A stretch of DNA of 64,000 nt from Afipia sp. (GCA_024707075.1 JANQAK010000003.1:806001-870000); one strand, 5' to 3'; shown: positions 1-11,494, numbered from the stretch's first letter. Notes: generated by a model not told the origin, from the letters alone. Made by a program: numbers and translations.

Positions 1-1
1 A

Positions 2-343
2 TTCTTCGCGCGCTCGCTCGACATCGCGGCCAAGGCGAATATCCCGCCCGCGCATATTGTGCTCGATCCGGGCATCGGCTTCGGCAAGACGCCCGAGCAA
101 AGCATGACCACGCTGGCGCGGCTCGGCGAACTCGGCCGGTTCGGCCTGCCGCTGCTGGTCGGCGCCTCCCGCAAGCGCTTTATCGCGGCGGTGACGCCCT
201 CCGAACCCCATCAGCGGCTCGGCGGCTCCATCGCGGCACATCTGCTGGCGGCGCAGCGCGGCGCAAAGATCATTCGCGCGCACGACGTGGCGGAAACGGT
301 GCAGGCCCTGCGTGTGGCAGCGGCAATCGAGGACAAGCGATGA
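2..343 (+). CDS. folP: Dihydropteroate synthase, C-terminal part (cut by window edge)
   Basis: DHPS joins 6-hydroxymethyl-7,8-dihydropterin diphosphate to p-aminobenzoate to give dihydropteroate in cytosolic folate synthesis. The frame is open from base 2, so only the last 113 residues are visible. They carry the family signatures: the LDPGIGFGKTPEQ segment, then VGASRKRF (pterin and sulfonamide-site lysine/arginine loop), and near the end RAHDV, the conserved Arg-His-Asp of the last barrel strand. The stop codon overlaps the folB start (ATGA), and folK follows, giving a classical folP-folB-folK operon. The start lies outside the window. Identification is secure from motifs and neighbours. 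Confidence 0.95.
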   Translation, partial: FFARSLDIAAKANIPPAHIVLDPGIGFGKTPEQSMTTLARLGELGRFGLPLLVGASRKRFIAAVTPSEPHQRLGGSIAAHLLAAQRGAKIIRAHDVAETVQALRVAAAIEDKR

Positions 344-705
344 GCGACACCATCTTCATCAAGGGACTTCTGATCCACGCCCGCCACGGCGTAATGGACC
401 ACGAGGCCGAGGTCGGCCAGCGGTTCGTGATCGACCTTGAACTGTCCATCGACCTCGCGGACTCCTCCCGCACAGACAAGCTCGCCGACACCGTGTCCTA
501 TTCCGACGTGGTCGCGACCGCGAGCGCGGCTTTCAAGGGACACAACTACTATCTGCTGGAGCGCGCGGCGGGCGCGGTCGCGGAGGCCGTGCTGGCGGCC
601 TTTGTCCGCGTCAGGGCCGTCAAGGTCACGGTGCACAAGCCGCACGCGCCGATCGCCGCGATATTCGACGATGTCGGCGTCATCATCACCCGCATGCGGT
701 CGTGA
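340..705 (+). CDS. folB: Dihydroneopterin aldolase
   Basis: FolB cleaves 7,8-dihydroneopterin to 6-hydroxymethyl-7,8-dihydropterin and glycolaldehyde, supplying the substrate of FolK. The 121-residue protein has the normal family length. Residues 15-27 hold the HG...E...GQ signature around the pterin-binding glutamate. The KPHAP motif near residue 100 contains the catalytic lysine. The ATG overlaps the folP stop by four bases, so translational coupling is likely, and the folK start lies 4 bp downstream of the folB stop. The enzyme is cytosolic and probably octameric, as in the family. Nothing unusual is seen. Confidence 0.96.
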   Translation: MSDTIFIKGLLIHARHGVMDHEAEVGQRFVIDLELSIDLADSSRTDKLADTVSYSDVVATASAAFKGHNYYLLERAAGAVAEAVLAAFVRVRAVKVTVHKPHAPIAAIFDDVGVIITRMRS

Positions 706-709
706 ATTT

Positions 710-1201
710 ATGGCAAGCGTTCTGATCGCGCTTGGCGGCAATATCGGCGATGTCCGGGCCACCTTCGTCAAGGCAATCGCCAACATCTGCGGCATGACGC
801 AGGCGGCACTGGTGGCACGCTCATCCGACTACATGACGCCGCCCTGGGGCGACGAACAGCAGGAGCCGTTCGTCAACGCCTGCATCGAGATCGAGACCAG
901 CCTCGATCCGCATGCGCTGCTGTTCACGCTGCACAAGATCGAGAAGAAATTCGGCCGCGACCGCGATCATGAACGGCGCTGGGGACCGCGCACGCTGGAT
1001 CTCGACATCATCGCCTATGATGACGTCCGCCTCGACAAGCCGGAACTGACGCTGCCGCACCCTCGCCTGTTCGAACGGGCCTTCGTGCTGGTGCCGCTGG
1101 CCGAGATCGCGCCTGACCGCCCCATTGCGGGACAGACCCCCCGTCAGGCTCTGGCAAAACTCCCGGCTGATGGCATCGAGCGCCTGCCCGATTTGCAATA
1201 A
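710..1201 (+). CDS. folK: 6-hydroxymethyl-7,8-dihydropterin pyrophosphokinase
   Basis: HPPK transfers pyrophosphate from ATP to 6-hydroxymethyl-7,8-dihydropterin, making the substrate for FolP. The frame is open far upstream inside folB, but the ATG at 710, just after the folB stop, gives a normal 163-residue protein starting with the typical 'ALGGNIGD' strand at residues 7-14. The family signature RWGPRTLDLD lies at 90-99, with the two Mg-binding aspartates. LPHPRLFERAFVLVPLAEI is the usual C-terminal segment. This is the last gene of the folP-folB-folK operon. About 110 bp separate it from the next gene. Confidence 0.96.
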   Translation: MASVLIALGGNIGDVRATFVKAIANICGMTQAALVARSSDYMTPPWGDEQQEPFVNACIEIETSLDPHALLFTLHKIEKKFGRDRDHERRWGPRTLDLDIIAYDDVRLDKPELTLPHPRLFERAFVLVPLAEIAPDRPIAGQTPRQALAKLPADGIERLPDLQ

Positions 1202-1312
1202 ACGCCCCAAACAACCATTTGGCTTGTCCGCCGCCGCGTGGCATTTTCCGGCCGGTTCGCGTGAACAAACGCGCTTCACATAAAGATTTGGTTCCGGGAG
1301 CTAACTGTCTGA

Positions 1313-3179
1313 ATGTCCAGTGAAACCGACGACCTGCCGCTCGCGGCCGACTTTCCGCCCGCCACCCGTGACGACTGGCGGAAGCTGGCCGATGCCGTCC
1401 TGAAAGGCGCGCCGTTCGAGAAACTGGTCGGCAAGACCTATGACGGGCTGCGGATCGAGCCGATCTACGAGCGCGCCCGCAACGCCACGGCCATTCCCGC
1501 GCGCACGGCTGGCAGCCCATGGCAGATCATGCAGCGGGTCGATCATCCTGACGCGGCCACCGCCAACGCGCAGGCGCTGCACGATCTTGAGAACGGTGCG
1601 ACCGGCCTGACGCTGGTTTTCGCCGGCGCCAATGGCGCGCGCGGTTACGGCCTGCCTCCCACGAAGGAGGCGCTGGCCCGCGCGCTCGACGGCATCTATC
1701 TCGACGCCGGCATCGCAATCGAACTGGAGATCGGACTGCAATCCCGCGACATGGGACAGCACGTCGCCGAACTGCTCGCCGCACGCAAGATTTCACCGGC
1801 TGCGGTGAATATCCGCTTCGGCCTCGACCCGATCGGCGGCAACGCCGTCCGTGGCGGAAGCCCCGGCAGTTGGGAATCCACCGCGAAGGTATTCGGCGAC
1901 AAGATCGCCCGGCTCTCGAAGCTCGGATTTAAAGGTCCGTTCGCGGCAGCCGATGGCCGCGTGATCCACGACGCCGGCGGCTCGGAAGCGCAGGAACTTG
2001 CCTTCGTGCTCGCGGCCGGTGTCGCCTATCTGCGCGCGATGGAAGCAGCGGGCATCACGCTCGACGACGCGCGGCGGATGATCTACGCACGCCTCGCGGC
2101 CGATGCGGATCAGTTCCTCACCATGGCGAAATTCCGCGCGCTGCGGCTGCTGTGGGCACGGATCGAACAGAGCTGCGGGCTGACACCGCAGCCGCTGTTC
2201 GTCGCGGCGGACACCGCATGGCGGATGCTGACCCAGCGCGATCCGGACGTGAACATGCTGCGCGCGACCATCGCGGCATTCTCCGCGGGCCTCGGCGGCG
2301 CCAACAGCATCAATGTTCTGCCGCACACGCTGGCGCTCGGATTGCCGGATACCTTCGCGCGACGCGTCGCACGCAACACGCAGCTTGTGCTGCTGGAAGA
2401 GTCAGATCTCGACAAGGTCGCCGACCCCGCTGCCGGCTCGGGCGGCATCGAAATGCTGACGAAGCAGCTTTGCGAAGCGGCATGGGCGCAGTTTCAGGAA
2501 ATCGAAAAGGCCGGAGGCGCGTTCGCCGCGATCGAGAAGAATATCATCCAGACGAAAGTCGCCGCCGTGCGCGCGGCTCGCGACATCAACATCGCCAAGC
2601 GCAAGGATGTGCTGACCGGAGCCAGCGAATTCCCTAATCTTCACGAGAAGATTCCGGCCGTGCTGGATGCGAGGCTCGTGGTGCTGCCTCCCGCGGAGGA
2701 GCCCGCGGTGACGTTCATGCCGCTTGCGCCCATTCGTCTGTCCGCGCCGTTCGAGGCGCTGCGCGATATATCGGACAGCATCCTGAAGACCAGCGGATCG
2801 CGCCCGCGAGTGTTTCTCGCCAGTCTCGGCACGGCGGCGGATTTCACGGCGCGCGCGACGTTCGCCAAGAGCTTCTTCGAGACCGGCGGCATCGAAGCGA
2901 TAGACACCGACGGCTTTTTCCGATCCGGCGGCGCTGGCCGCGGCCTTCAAGTCTTCCGGCGCGGCACTGGTCTGCCTCTGCTCGTCGGACAAGGTCTATG
3001 CTGCCCATGCTGTCGCTGCCGCCGAGGCTCTTCACGCGGCGGGCGCGAAACATATCTATCTGGCAGGCCGGCCCGGAGACCTGGAAGCCGCCCTGCGCAC
3101 GGCGGGCGTCAGCGAATTCATCTTTGCCGGCGTTGATGCACTCGCGATACTCAAGGCGGCCTACGAACGTATTGGGTGA
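1313..3179 (+). CDS. mutA: Methylmalonyl-CoA mutase small (beta-type) subunit, single-base frameshift
   Basis: This is the non-catalytic partner of the heterodimeric B12-dependent mutase that converts (R)-methylmalonyl-CoA to succinyl-CoA. Read from ATG 1313 the protein matches the TIM-barrel domain up to about residue 534. At a run of five T (2915-2919) the frame is lost; unbroken reading would end at 3136 with an Arg/Cys-rich non-homologous tail. Dropping one T restores a normal cobalamin-binding-type domain (…DPAALAAAFKSSGAALVCL…) ending at TGA 3177-3179, giving 621 residues, the usual size. As expected for a small subunit, the restored domain lacks the DxHxxG cobalt-ligand motif present in the large subunit. 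The large subunit and meaB follow. The frameshift is probably a sequencing error, but a real lesion cannot be excluded. Confidence 0.9.
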
Positions 3180-3183
3180 AGCC

Positions 3184-3648
3184 ATGAAAGAACGACTGCC
3201 CGTTCTGACCGGTGGCTGCCAGTGTGGCGCGATTCGTTTTGCGTCCTACACCAAGCCGGGGCGGATCAGCGTCTGCCATTGCCGGATGTGCCAGAAAGCG
3301 GTGGCCGGGCCGTTCGCCTCACTCGTCGAAATACCGCAAGGCGATTTCGCGTGGACGCGCGGCATGCCCGCAACTTTCCGCTCCTCGTCCGCCGCGGAGC
3401 GCGACTTCTGCGCGACCTGCGGAACGCCGCTCAGTTATCGCAAATTGAACGGTTCGGTGATCGAACTGCTCACCGGCGCTTTCGACCGGCCCGATCGCGT
3501 GGTCCCAACCTATCAAACCGGGATTGAATCAAAGCTCGCCTGGATCATCCATCTGCACAACCTTCCCGGCAAAACCACTGCCGAAAACGACGGTCCTCAA
3601 GTGGCTGGCAGCATTGTCAGCTATCAGCATCCGGATCATAATACGTAA
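3184..3648 (+). CDS. GFA-family (CENP-V/GFA domain) zinc protein
   Basis: This 154-residue protein of the glutathione-dependent formaldehyde-activating (GFA/CENP-V) fold has its start ATG 4 bp after the corrected mutA stop. The zinc-binding cysteines are visible: a CxC pair (CQC, about residues 12-14), CHC..C near residue 33, and the CATCGTPL knuckle near residue 80, where the family carries its structural and catalytic zinc sites. Many members have no proven formaldehyde activity, so the substrate cannot be given. It sits between the two mutase subunit genes and is probably co-transcribed. This insertion separates mutA from the large-subunit gene, which are usually adjacent. Confidence 0.88.
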   Translation: MKERLPVLTGGCQCGAIRFASYTKPGRISVCHCRMCQKAVAGPFASLVEIPQGDFAWTRGMPATFRSSSAAERDFCATCGTPLSYRKLNGSVIELLTGAFDRPDRVVPTYQTGIESKLAWIIHLHNLPGKTTAENDGPQVAGSIVSYQHPDHNT

Positions 3649-3690
3649 TCGCGCATCGCCGAATTGATCGCGCAAACTTGAGACAACAGA

Positions 3691-5862
<2,172 letters not shown>

Positions 5863-5901
5863 CAACTCGCGCTCGCGACATCCTTGCCCCTGGAGGCTTT
5901 G

Positions 5902-6711
5902 TTGAACGCCGTGGCGACAGACAATTGGTTTCGGTCGGGTCGCCGCCTTGCGGGAGGCATTGCGCTATCTGCGGCCATCATGCTCAGCGCCTTCGCCGCT
6001 GAGCCAAAGCCTGACTACGCGCTGAAAACGAAAGCCGTGGAGATCAGCATTTCACTGGATGCCATGATCAAGGCGAACGCGACGCTCGCGGCGAATTGCC
6101 TTGCCGAAGGCAAGACATGGGCTGGGAAGAACCGTGGCGAGGCGGAGGCGTCGTACAAGGACGACCCGCAACTTTTCCGCAACGGCGGCTGGACGTTCGA
6201 GCGCAAGTACAACACGGTTTCGGTGGTCGCCGGGCGCTATGTCAGCCTCACCCGCTCGGACTACATGAACACCGGCGGCGCACATCCCAATTCCGACATC
6301 AACACCATCCTGTGGGATGACGCGCAGAAAAAGCGTATCAGCGTCCGCCCCTTCTTCATCGAGACGAAGGACGGCGGCCCAACCATGCAGGCCATGCTCA
6401 ATCTGGTGCTTGCGGCGCTGAAGGCCGAGAAGAAAGCGCGCGGCATCGACGATAGCGGCTCGCTGGACTGGTACAAGGATCTCAAGCCGAGCCTCCTGAA
6501 AATCGGCGCTATCGCGCTCGCGCCATCGACCGAGCCGGGAAAAAGCGCGGGCTTCCTGTTCTTCTATCCGCCTTACGCGGTCGGGCCTTATGCCGAAGGC
6601 AGCTTCACCATTTTCATTCCGTGGCGCGAGTTGAAGCAATCCTTGTCATCGGATGGCGCCGCGATCTTCGGCGGCAATCTCCCACCGGGTTTCATCAAGC
6701 AGGTTCAATGA
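5902..6711 (+). CDS. Exported DUF3298/DUF4163-like protein
   Basis: This is a protein of unknown function. TTG at 5902 is preferred because GGAGG (5892-5896) lies five bases upstream; a second TTG exists at 5884. Residues 8-32 form a positively charged start and hydrophobic segment ending at an Ala-rich cleavage-like site, so export is likely. The body has the RsiV/PdaC-like DUF4163-DUF3298 layout: an early strand-rich part, then the GGAHPN signature, then a C-terminal segment typical of DUF3298 (FIPWRELKQ). Its stop overlaps the meaB start (ATGA), linking it to the mutase operon by transcription rather than by known function. A role in the mutase pathway is not implied. Confidence 0.75.
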   Translation: MNAVATDNWFRSGRRLAGGIALSAAIMLSAFAAEPKPDYALKTKAVEISISLDAMIKANATLAANCLAEGKTWAGKNRGEAEASYKDDPQLFRNGGWTFERKYNTVSVVAGRYVSLTRSDYMNTGGAHPNSDINTILWDDAQKKRISVRPFFIETKDGGPTMQAMLNLVLAALKAEKKARGIDDSGSLDWYKDLKPSLLKIGAIALAPSTEPGKSAGFLFFYPPYAVGPYAEGSFTIFIPWRELKQSLSSDGAAIFGGNLPPGFIKQVQ

Positions 6712-7691
6712 CCGCCATTGTCGAAACCGGCCGCCTTGCCAGCGAACTTCGTACCGGCAGCCGCGCCGCGCTGGCGCGCGCAATCACCCTGATCGAAAGC
6801 CGCCGCGCCGATCATCAGGCGCAGGCGCGCGGGCTGGTGCAGGAGTTGCTGCCGCTCACCGGCAAGGCGATCCGCGTCGGCATCACCGGCTCGCCGGGCG
6901 TCGGCAAGTCCACCACCATCGATGCGCTCGGCATGGCGCTGATCGGCAAGGACCACAAGGTCGCGGTGCTGGCGGTCGATCCATCGTCGGCGCGCACCGG
7001 CGGATCGATCCTGGGCGACAAGACACGAATGGCGCGGCTCTCCGCCGAGGACAACGCGTTCATCCGCCCCTCGCCGTCATCGGGCACGCTTGGCGGTGTC
7101 GCCGCGAAAACCCGCGAGGCGATGCTGCTCTGCGAGGCCGCGGGCTTCGACGTGGTGCTGGTGGAAACCGTCGGCATCGGCCAATCCGAAACCGCAGTCT
7201 GCGACATGACGGATTTCTTCCTCGCGCTGATGCTGCCGGGTGCGGGCGACGAATTGCAAGGCATCAAGAAGGGGCTTGTCGAACTGGCCGACATGATCGC
7301 GGTCAACAAGGCCGATGGCGACAACCTCAAGCGCGCCAAGGCGGCGGCGGCGGAATACAACGCCGCGCTGCACATTCTCGCACCACGCTCCGCGCACTGG
7401 TTTCCGCCGGTGGTGACCTATTCGGCGCTGACCGGCGACGGCATCGATGCGCTGTGGGAGAAAATCCTTGCGCATCGCACAGCGATGATGGCCTCGGGCG
7501 ATTTCGATGCGCGCCGCCGCGAGCAGCAGGTCAAGTGGATGTGGACGATGTTCGAAGACCGGCTCAAGGCGCGGCTGCGGTCCGATCCCGCGATCCGCGC
7601 AAAAGTGAAGCAGATCGAGACCGCCGTTGCCGATGGCCGCATGACGCCTGCCATCGCCGCCGATTCAGTTGCAACGCTGCTGGAGCGGTGA
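6708..7691 (+). CDS. meaB: MeaB/ArgK-family GTPase, methylmalonyl-CoA mutase chaperone
   Basis: MeaB is a G3E-type P-loop GTPase that gates adenosylcobalamin loading and protects methylmalonyl-CoA mutase from inactivation. The frame is open upstream, but the ATG overlapping the preceding stop gives the usual 327 residues. The Walker A GSPGVGKST lies at 61-69, the Mg-binding Asp sits in the 'VDPSS' segment, the switch region contains ETVGIGQSE, and the guanine-specificity motif is NKAD near residue 232. The C-terminal helices used for dimerisation are present. Position downstream of both mutase subunits supports this over the older arginine-kinase label. The pcp start overlaps its stop by one base. 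Confidence 0.95.
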   Translation: MTAIVETGRLASELRTGSRAALARAITLIESRRADHQAQARGLVQELLPLTGKAIRVGITGSPGVGKSTTIDALGMALIGKDHKVAVLAVDPSSARTGGSILGDKTRMARLSAEDNAFIRPSPSSGTLGGVAAKTREAMLLCEAAGFDVVLVETVGIGQSETAVCDMTDFFLALMLPGAGDELQGIKKGLVELADMIAVNKADGDNLKRAKAAAAEYNAALHILAPRSAHWFPPVVTYSALTGDGIDALWEKILAHRTAMMASGDFDARRREQQVKWMWTMFEDRLKARLRSDPAIRAKVKQIETAVADGRMTPAIAADSVATLLER

Positions 7692-8356
7692 TGGGCGACA
7701 GGCCGCGCATCCTCGTCACAGGCTTCCGGCCGTTTCCCGGCGCGCCATACAACCCCACGGAAAAGCTGGTCGAGCGGCTGCTGCGCCTGCGCCGGCCCGC
7801 GCTCGATGATGTGGAACGGATCGGACACATTTTTCCGGTGGCCTATAGCGCGGTCGACCGCGAACTGCCGGCGCTAATCGCCGCCCATCATCCCGATGCG
7901 CTGCTGATGTTCGGGCTGGCGTCGCGCACGCCGTTCGTCCGCATCGAGACCCGCGCCCGCAACACCATCACGCAAATCTGGCCCGATGCCGAACACGCGC
8001 GCGTCCTGAACCGCACGATCATCGAAGGAACTGACTCCACCCGCCGCTTCGGCCCGCACACGCTGAAGCTGCTGCGCGCCGCGCAACTGACCGGCATCGA
8101 CGCCCGCGCCTCGCTGAGCGCAGGTTCCTATCTCTGCAATTACCTGAGCTGGCGTGCCATCGAGGCGACGCAACCCAAGGACGGCCCCCGCCTCGCCGCT
8201 TTTATCCATGTGCCGCTGGTGCCGCGCGGCCCCCAGCAGCTTCGCAGGAATGACCCGCGCCGGGTGACATTCGTGCAACTGGTCGATGCCGGCGAAGCCA
8301 TGCTCATAGAAATGGCACGTCTGGCGCGAGACTGGCGCGTAGACGTGGCCGCCTGA
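7691..8356 (+). CDS. pcp: Pyroglutamyl-peptidase I (peptidase C15)
   Basis: This cytosolic cysteine peptidase removes N-terminal pyroglutamate from peptides. The ATG at 7691 overlaps the meaB stop by one base; the frame is open much further upstream, but that part is read in another phase inside meaB. The 221 residues have the family size. A Glu86/Cys149/His173 triad can be proposed: GLASRTPFVRIE around the glutamate, AGSYLCN around the cysteine and FIHVP around the histidine, all at conserved spacing. It is the last gene of the mutase/meaB transcription unit; 99 bp follow before the next gene. Confidence 0.9.
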   Translation: MGDRPRILVTGFRPFPGAPYNPTEKLVERLLRLRRPALDDVERIGHIFPVAYSAVDRELPALIAAHHPDALLMFGLASRTPFVRIETRARNTITQIWPDAEHARVLNRTIIEGTDSTRRFGPHTLKLLRAAQLTGIDARASLSAGSYLCNYLSWRAIEATQPKDGPRLAAFIHVPLVPRGPQQLRRNDPRRVTFVQLVDAGEAMLIEMARLARDWRVDVAA

Positions 8357-8455
8357 CGCCTCTCGCCGATTCCGTCTGGCAGCCATACCCGAAGGCAAGT
8401 TGTGCGCCGCAACATCACAGCCTAAACATGCTGCTCCTTTCCGCGAGCCGTTTTC

Positions 8456-9703
8456 ATGACCGATACCAGCGCCAACGCCTGGGTTTCCTCGACCCATCGC
8501 CCGATGGGCTTTCGGGAATTCGTCGCCATCGTGGCCGCGATCATGGCCCTCAATCCGCTGGCCATGGACCTGATGCTGCCAGCCCTGCCTAACGTGGCGT
8601 CGGCATTCCATATCGGCGACGCCAACCGCGTGCAGGCCGTCCTGTCGGTATTCCTGGCCGGATTCGGCGCAGGCCAGTTCATCATGGGGCCGTTGTCCGA
8701 TCGTTTCGGACGGCGGCCGATCCTGCTCGGCGGACTGATCGTCTACGGCGTCGCCAGCCTGCTCGCGATCATCGCGCCATCCTTCGAGACGCTGCTGCTG
8801 GCGCGCGCGCTGCAAGGGCTGGGCACGGCAGCATCGCGTGTGATCGCCACCTCCATCGTGCGGGACTGCTACAGCGGCCGCCGCATGGCGAGTGTGATTT
8901 CCCTGGCGATGATGATCTTCATTTCGGTGCCGGTGATCGCTCCGTCGATCGGGCAGGCCATCATGCTGCTCGGAGAATGGCACGGCATCTTCATCGTCCT
9001 GATGATCTATGGGGTGCTGACGCTGACCTGGATCATCATTCGCCTGCCCGAAACGTTGCCCCTCACCGAGCGCAAGTCCCTTGCTGTCGGGGAAGTCACC
9101 AGGAATTTCCTTCAGGCGCTGACCAACCGGCAGACCTTCGGCTACGCGCTTGCCGCCGGCAGCGTGCAGGGCGTTCTGTTCGGCTACGTCCTATCCTCGC
9201 AGCAGATCTTCACCGGCATTTACGGCCTCGGTCACTATTTCCCGCTCGCTTTTGCCACCATTGCCATCGGGATCGCTGTCGCCGGCTTTCTCAACTCGCG
9301 CATCGTCGGCCGCTACGGGATGCGCATGATCTCGCACACGGCGCTCGTCGGCCAGTTGGCGATCGCGATCGTCATGCTGATTGCTGCCCTTGCCGGATGG
9401 CTGCCCCTGCCCTTCATGATGATCCTCGCCACCGGCAACCTGTTCGCGTTCGGACTGATCTTTTCCAATTTCTCCGCGCTGGCGATGGAGCCACAAGGGC
9501 ATATCGCGGGAACCGCCTCGTCACTGTTCGGATCGGTCACGACGCTGATCGGAATCGCGGTCGGCTCCGCCATCGGCCAGTATTTTGACGGCACGCTTGT
9601 GCCGCTCGCCACCGGCTCCCTGCTGAGTTCTGTGCTGGCGCTCATTGTCGTGATCGTGGTCGAAAAAGGCCTCCTGTTCAGACCGCACAACGCGCCCGTC
9701 TGA
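8456..9703 (+). CDS. MFS multidrug exporter, Bcr/CflA family
   Basis: This is an inner-membrane drug:proton antiporter of the 12-helix (DHA1) type. The 415 residues include an MFS signature loop GPLSDRFGRRP between helices 2 and 3 (about residues 79-89) and hydrophobic helices regularly spaced to the C terminus. MDLMLPALP in helix 1 is typical of the Bcr/CflA group, whose members export bicyclomycin, chloramphenicol, sulfonamides or dipeptides; the substrate cannot be read from sequence. It stands alone, with about 100 bp upstream and 140 bp downstream, in the same orientation as its neighbours. Confidence 0.9.
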   Translation: MTDTSANAWVSSTHRPMGFREFVAIVAAIMALNPLAMDLMLPALPNVASAFHIGDANRVQAVLSVFLAGFGAGQFIMGPLSDRFGRRPILLGGLIVYGVASLLAIIAPSFETLLLARALQGLGTAASRVIATSIVRDCYSGRRMASVISLAMMIFISVPVIAPSIGQAIMLLGEWHGIFIVLMIYGVLTLTWIIIRLPETLPLTERKSLAVGEVTRNFLQALTNRQTFGYALAAGSVQGVLFGYVLSSQQIFTGIYGLGHYFPLAFATIAIGIAVAGFLNSRIVGRYGMRMISHTALVGQLAIAIVMLIAALAGWLPLPFMMILATGNLFAFGLIFSNFSALAMEPQGHIAGTASSLFGSVTTLIGIAVGSAIGQYFDGTLVPLATGSLLSSVLALIVVIVVEKGLLFRPHNAPV

Positions 9704-9847
9704 CCACCGCGCGGCTTCATTCCATTAACCCTACCATCGACAATCACGCGTAAACCCGTGTGTGCGTGCACGCGTTCGCTGCATTCCTGCATTAGGTCTT
9801 GGGCTGCGTTTCCAGCCGGAGCGCGGTCAGACAGATCGAGCCATGTC

Positions 9848-11218
9848 ATGGACATCAGCCGCCGCAGCCTCATCAACGCCACCGCCGCCGGTGCGGCAGC
9901 GGGCGCTCTGACGGCTGCGCCGGAGCGCGCGCAGGCGGCGCCGTTGATATCCACGCTCGGACGCGACGCCACGCAATACGGTGTGCGGCCCAACAGTCCC
10001 GACGATCAGACCCGCGCGCTCCAGCGCGCTATCGATGCAGCCGCCAACGCGCAGATGCCGCTGGCGCTGCCGCCGGGTACGTATCGCACCGGGCCATTGA
10101 AATTGTCCGGGGGCGCACAGCTTGTTGGCGTGCGCGGCGCGACGGTGCTCAAATTTACCGGCGGCTCGTCCCTCATCGGCAGCGAGGGCGCCAGCGGAAT
10201 TGTCCTCACCAATCTCACCCTCGACGGCGGTGGCATCAAGCTCGCCAACCGGCGCGGCCTCGTGCACTTCCTGAACGGACTCGATGTCCGCGTGCAGGAT
10301 TGCGACATCATCGGCAGCGGCGGCAACGGCATCTGGTTCGAGAGCATTGCCGGCGAAGTCAGCGGCAACAGCATCCGCAAGACCGCGAGTACCGCGTTCA
10401 CCTCGTTCGACGCGCTGGGTCTGCTTGTCGCACAGAACACGATTCAGGAAGCCTCCGACAACGGCATCGAGATCCTGCGGACTGCGATGGGGGACGACGG
10501 CTCGATCGTCGTCAATAACCGGATCGAGGACATCAAGGCCGGTCCCGGCGGCTCCGGCCAGCACGGCAACGCCATAAACGCGTTTCGGGCCGGCAACGTC
10601 ATCGTCAGCGGCAACCGCATCCGCAATTGCGATTATTCCGCCGTGCGCGGCAACTCCGCCTCCAATATCCACATCACCGGCAACAGTGTCAGCGATGTGC
10701 GCGAGGTCGCGCTCTATTCGGAATTCGCGTTCGAAGGCGCGGTGATCGCCAACAACACCGTCGATCTCTGCGCGGTGGGCGTCTCGGTCGCCAATTTCAA
10801 TGAAGGCGGCCGGATCGTCACGGTCCATGGCAACATCATCCGCAACATGCTGCCGAAGCGGCCGATCGGCACCGCGCCGGACGACGACGCGGGAATCGGC
10901 ATCGTGGTGGAAGCGGATGCCGCCGTAACCGGCAACATCATCGAGAACGCACCGTCGTTCGGGATCATGGCGGGCTGGGGCAAATATCTCCGCGACGTGA
11001 CCATCACGGGTAACGTGGTGCGCAATGCCTTCGTGGGCATCGGGGTGTCCGTGTTCTCCGGCGCCGGAACGGCGCTGGTCAGCAACAACCTGATTTCGGG
11101 ATCGGGGCGCGCCGCCATCGCCGGGCTCGATCATGCCAAGGTGGTCACCGGCGACCTTGGCGCCGAAGGCACGTCACGATTTGCGCAGATTGTCCTTGGC
11201 CTGAACGCTGTGCGCTGA
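9848..11218 (+). CDS. Tat-exported parallel beta-helix repeat protein (TIGR03808-like)
   Basis: The ATG at 9848 gives 456 residues beginning with a twin-arginine signal (SRRSLI at 4-9, then an Ala/Gly-rich hydrophobic stretch and an AxA-type site near residue 29). The mature part consists of repeats with recurrent N-N/G-N-x-I turns (GNSIR, NNRIED, GNRIRN, GNIIRN, GNVVRN), typical of right-handed parallel beta-helices of the pectate-lyase/NosD type. It matches my memory of the family 'twin-arg-translocated uncharacterized repeat protein'. Tat export suggests folding, perhaps with a cofactor, before secretion; the substrate is unknown, and carbohydrate binding or cleavage is only a fold-based guess. 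Its 3' end overlaps the convergent small gene by 45 bp. Confidence 0.85.
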   Translation: MDISRRSLINATAAGAAAGALTAAPERAQAAPLISTLGRDATQYGVRPNSPDDQTRALQRAIDAAANAQMPLALPPGTYRTGPLKLSGGAQLVGVRGATVLKFTGGSSLIGSEGASGIVLTNLTLDGGGIKLANRRGLVHFLNGLDVRVQDCDIIGSGGNGIWFESIAGEVSGNSIRKTASTAFTSFDALGLLVAQNTIQEASDNGIEILRTAMGDDGSIVVNNRIEDIKAGPGGSGQHGNAINAFRAGNVIVSGNRIRNCDYSAVRGNSASNIHITGNSVSDVREVALYSEFAFEGAVIANNTVDLCAVGVSVANFNEGGRIVTVHGNIIRNMLPKRPIGTAPDDDAGIGIVVEADAAVTGNIIENAPSFGIMAGWGKYLRDVTITGNVVRNAFVGIGVSVFSGAGTALVSNNLISGSGRAAIAGLDHAKVVTGDLGAEGTSRFAQIVLGLNAVR

Positions 11219-11494
11219 CGACAGATCGGCGAACGGCGATGCCGGAATGGCGACATTCGCGGCCTGCTCGATCGCCACTTCCACCGGCTTGTCCTGGATC
11301 GGATCGGGAGGCGCGAGCTGCTCCCACGTCTTGAGCGCGACACGGGCTTCCTGAATGATTTTCAGGAATTCAGGCTCCTCGTAATAAATTGCCCAGCGAC
11401 CGCTCTCATAAAGCTCGACGAGGTAGTTGAGACGCCGCTCGGCCAGCATGCGCCAGCGCGTCACGACATGTCGCCCTTGCTTGGCATTGCCCAT
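11174..11494 (-). CDS. Small conserved protein (TIGR03809-like)
   Basis: This is a 106-residue cytosolic protein of unknown function. The ATG at 11494 is preferred over a TTG at 11533, which adds only a Ser-rich start. The core is helical and aromatic-rich (RWRMLAERRLNYLVELYESG, then a YYEEPEFLKIIQEAR segment), with a Pro-rich then Ala-rich tail. I associate it with a small family found beside the Tat/beta-helix protein in Bradyrhizobium relatives. Convergent orientation and a 45-bp 3' overlap with that gene are consistent, but the link is remembered rather than tested. No catalytic motif is visible. Confidence 0.65.
   Translation of the reverse strand: MGNAKQGRHVVTRWRMLAERRLNYLVELYESGRWAIYYEEPEFLKIIQEARVALKTWEQLAPPDPIQDKPVEVAIEQAANVAIPASPFADLSSAHSVQAKDNLRKS

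Noticed and set aside
6653..8356. 567-codon plus-strand frame that would fuse a new protein to pyroglutamyl peptidase
   Set aside because: The first 345 codons are the shifted reading of meaB (Arg/Gly-rich). Peptidase homology starts exactly at ATG 7691, which overlaps the meaB stop.
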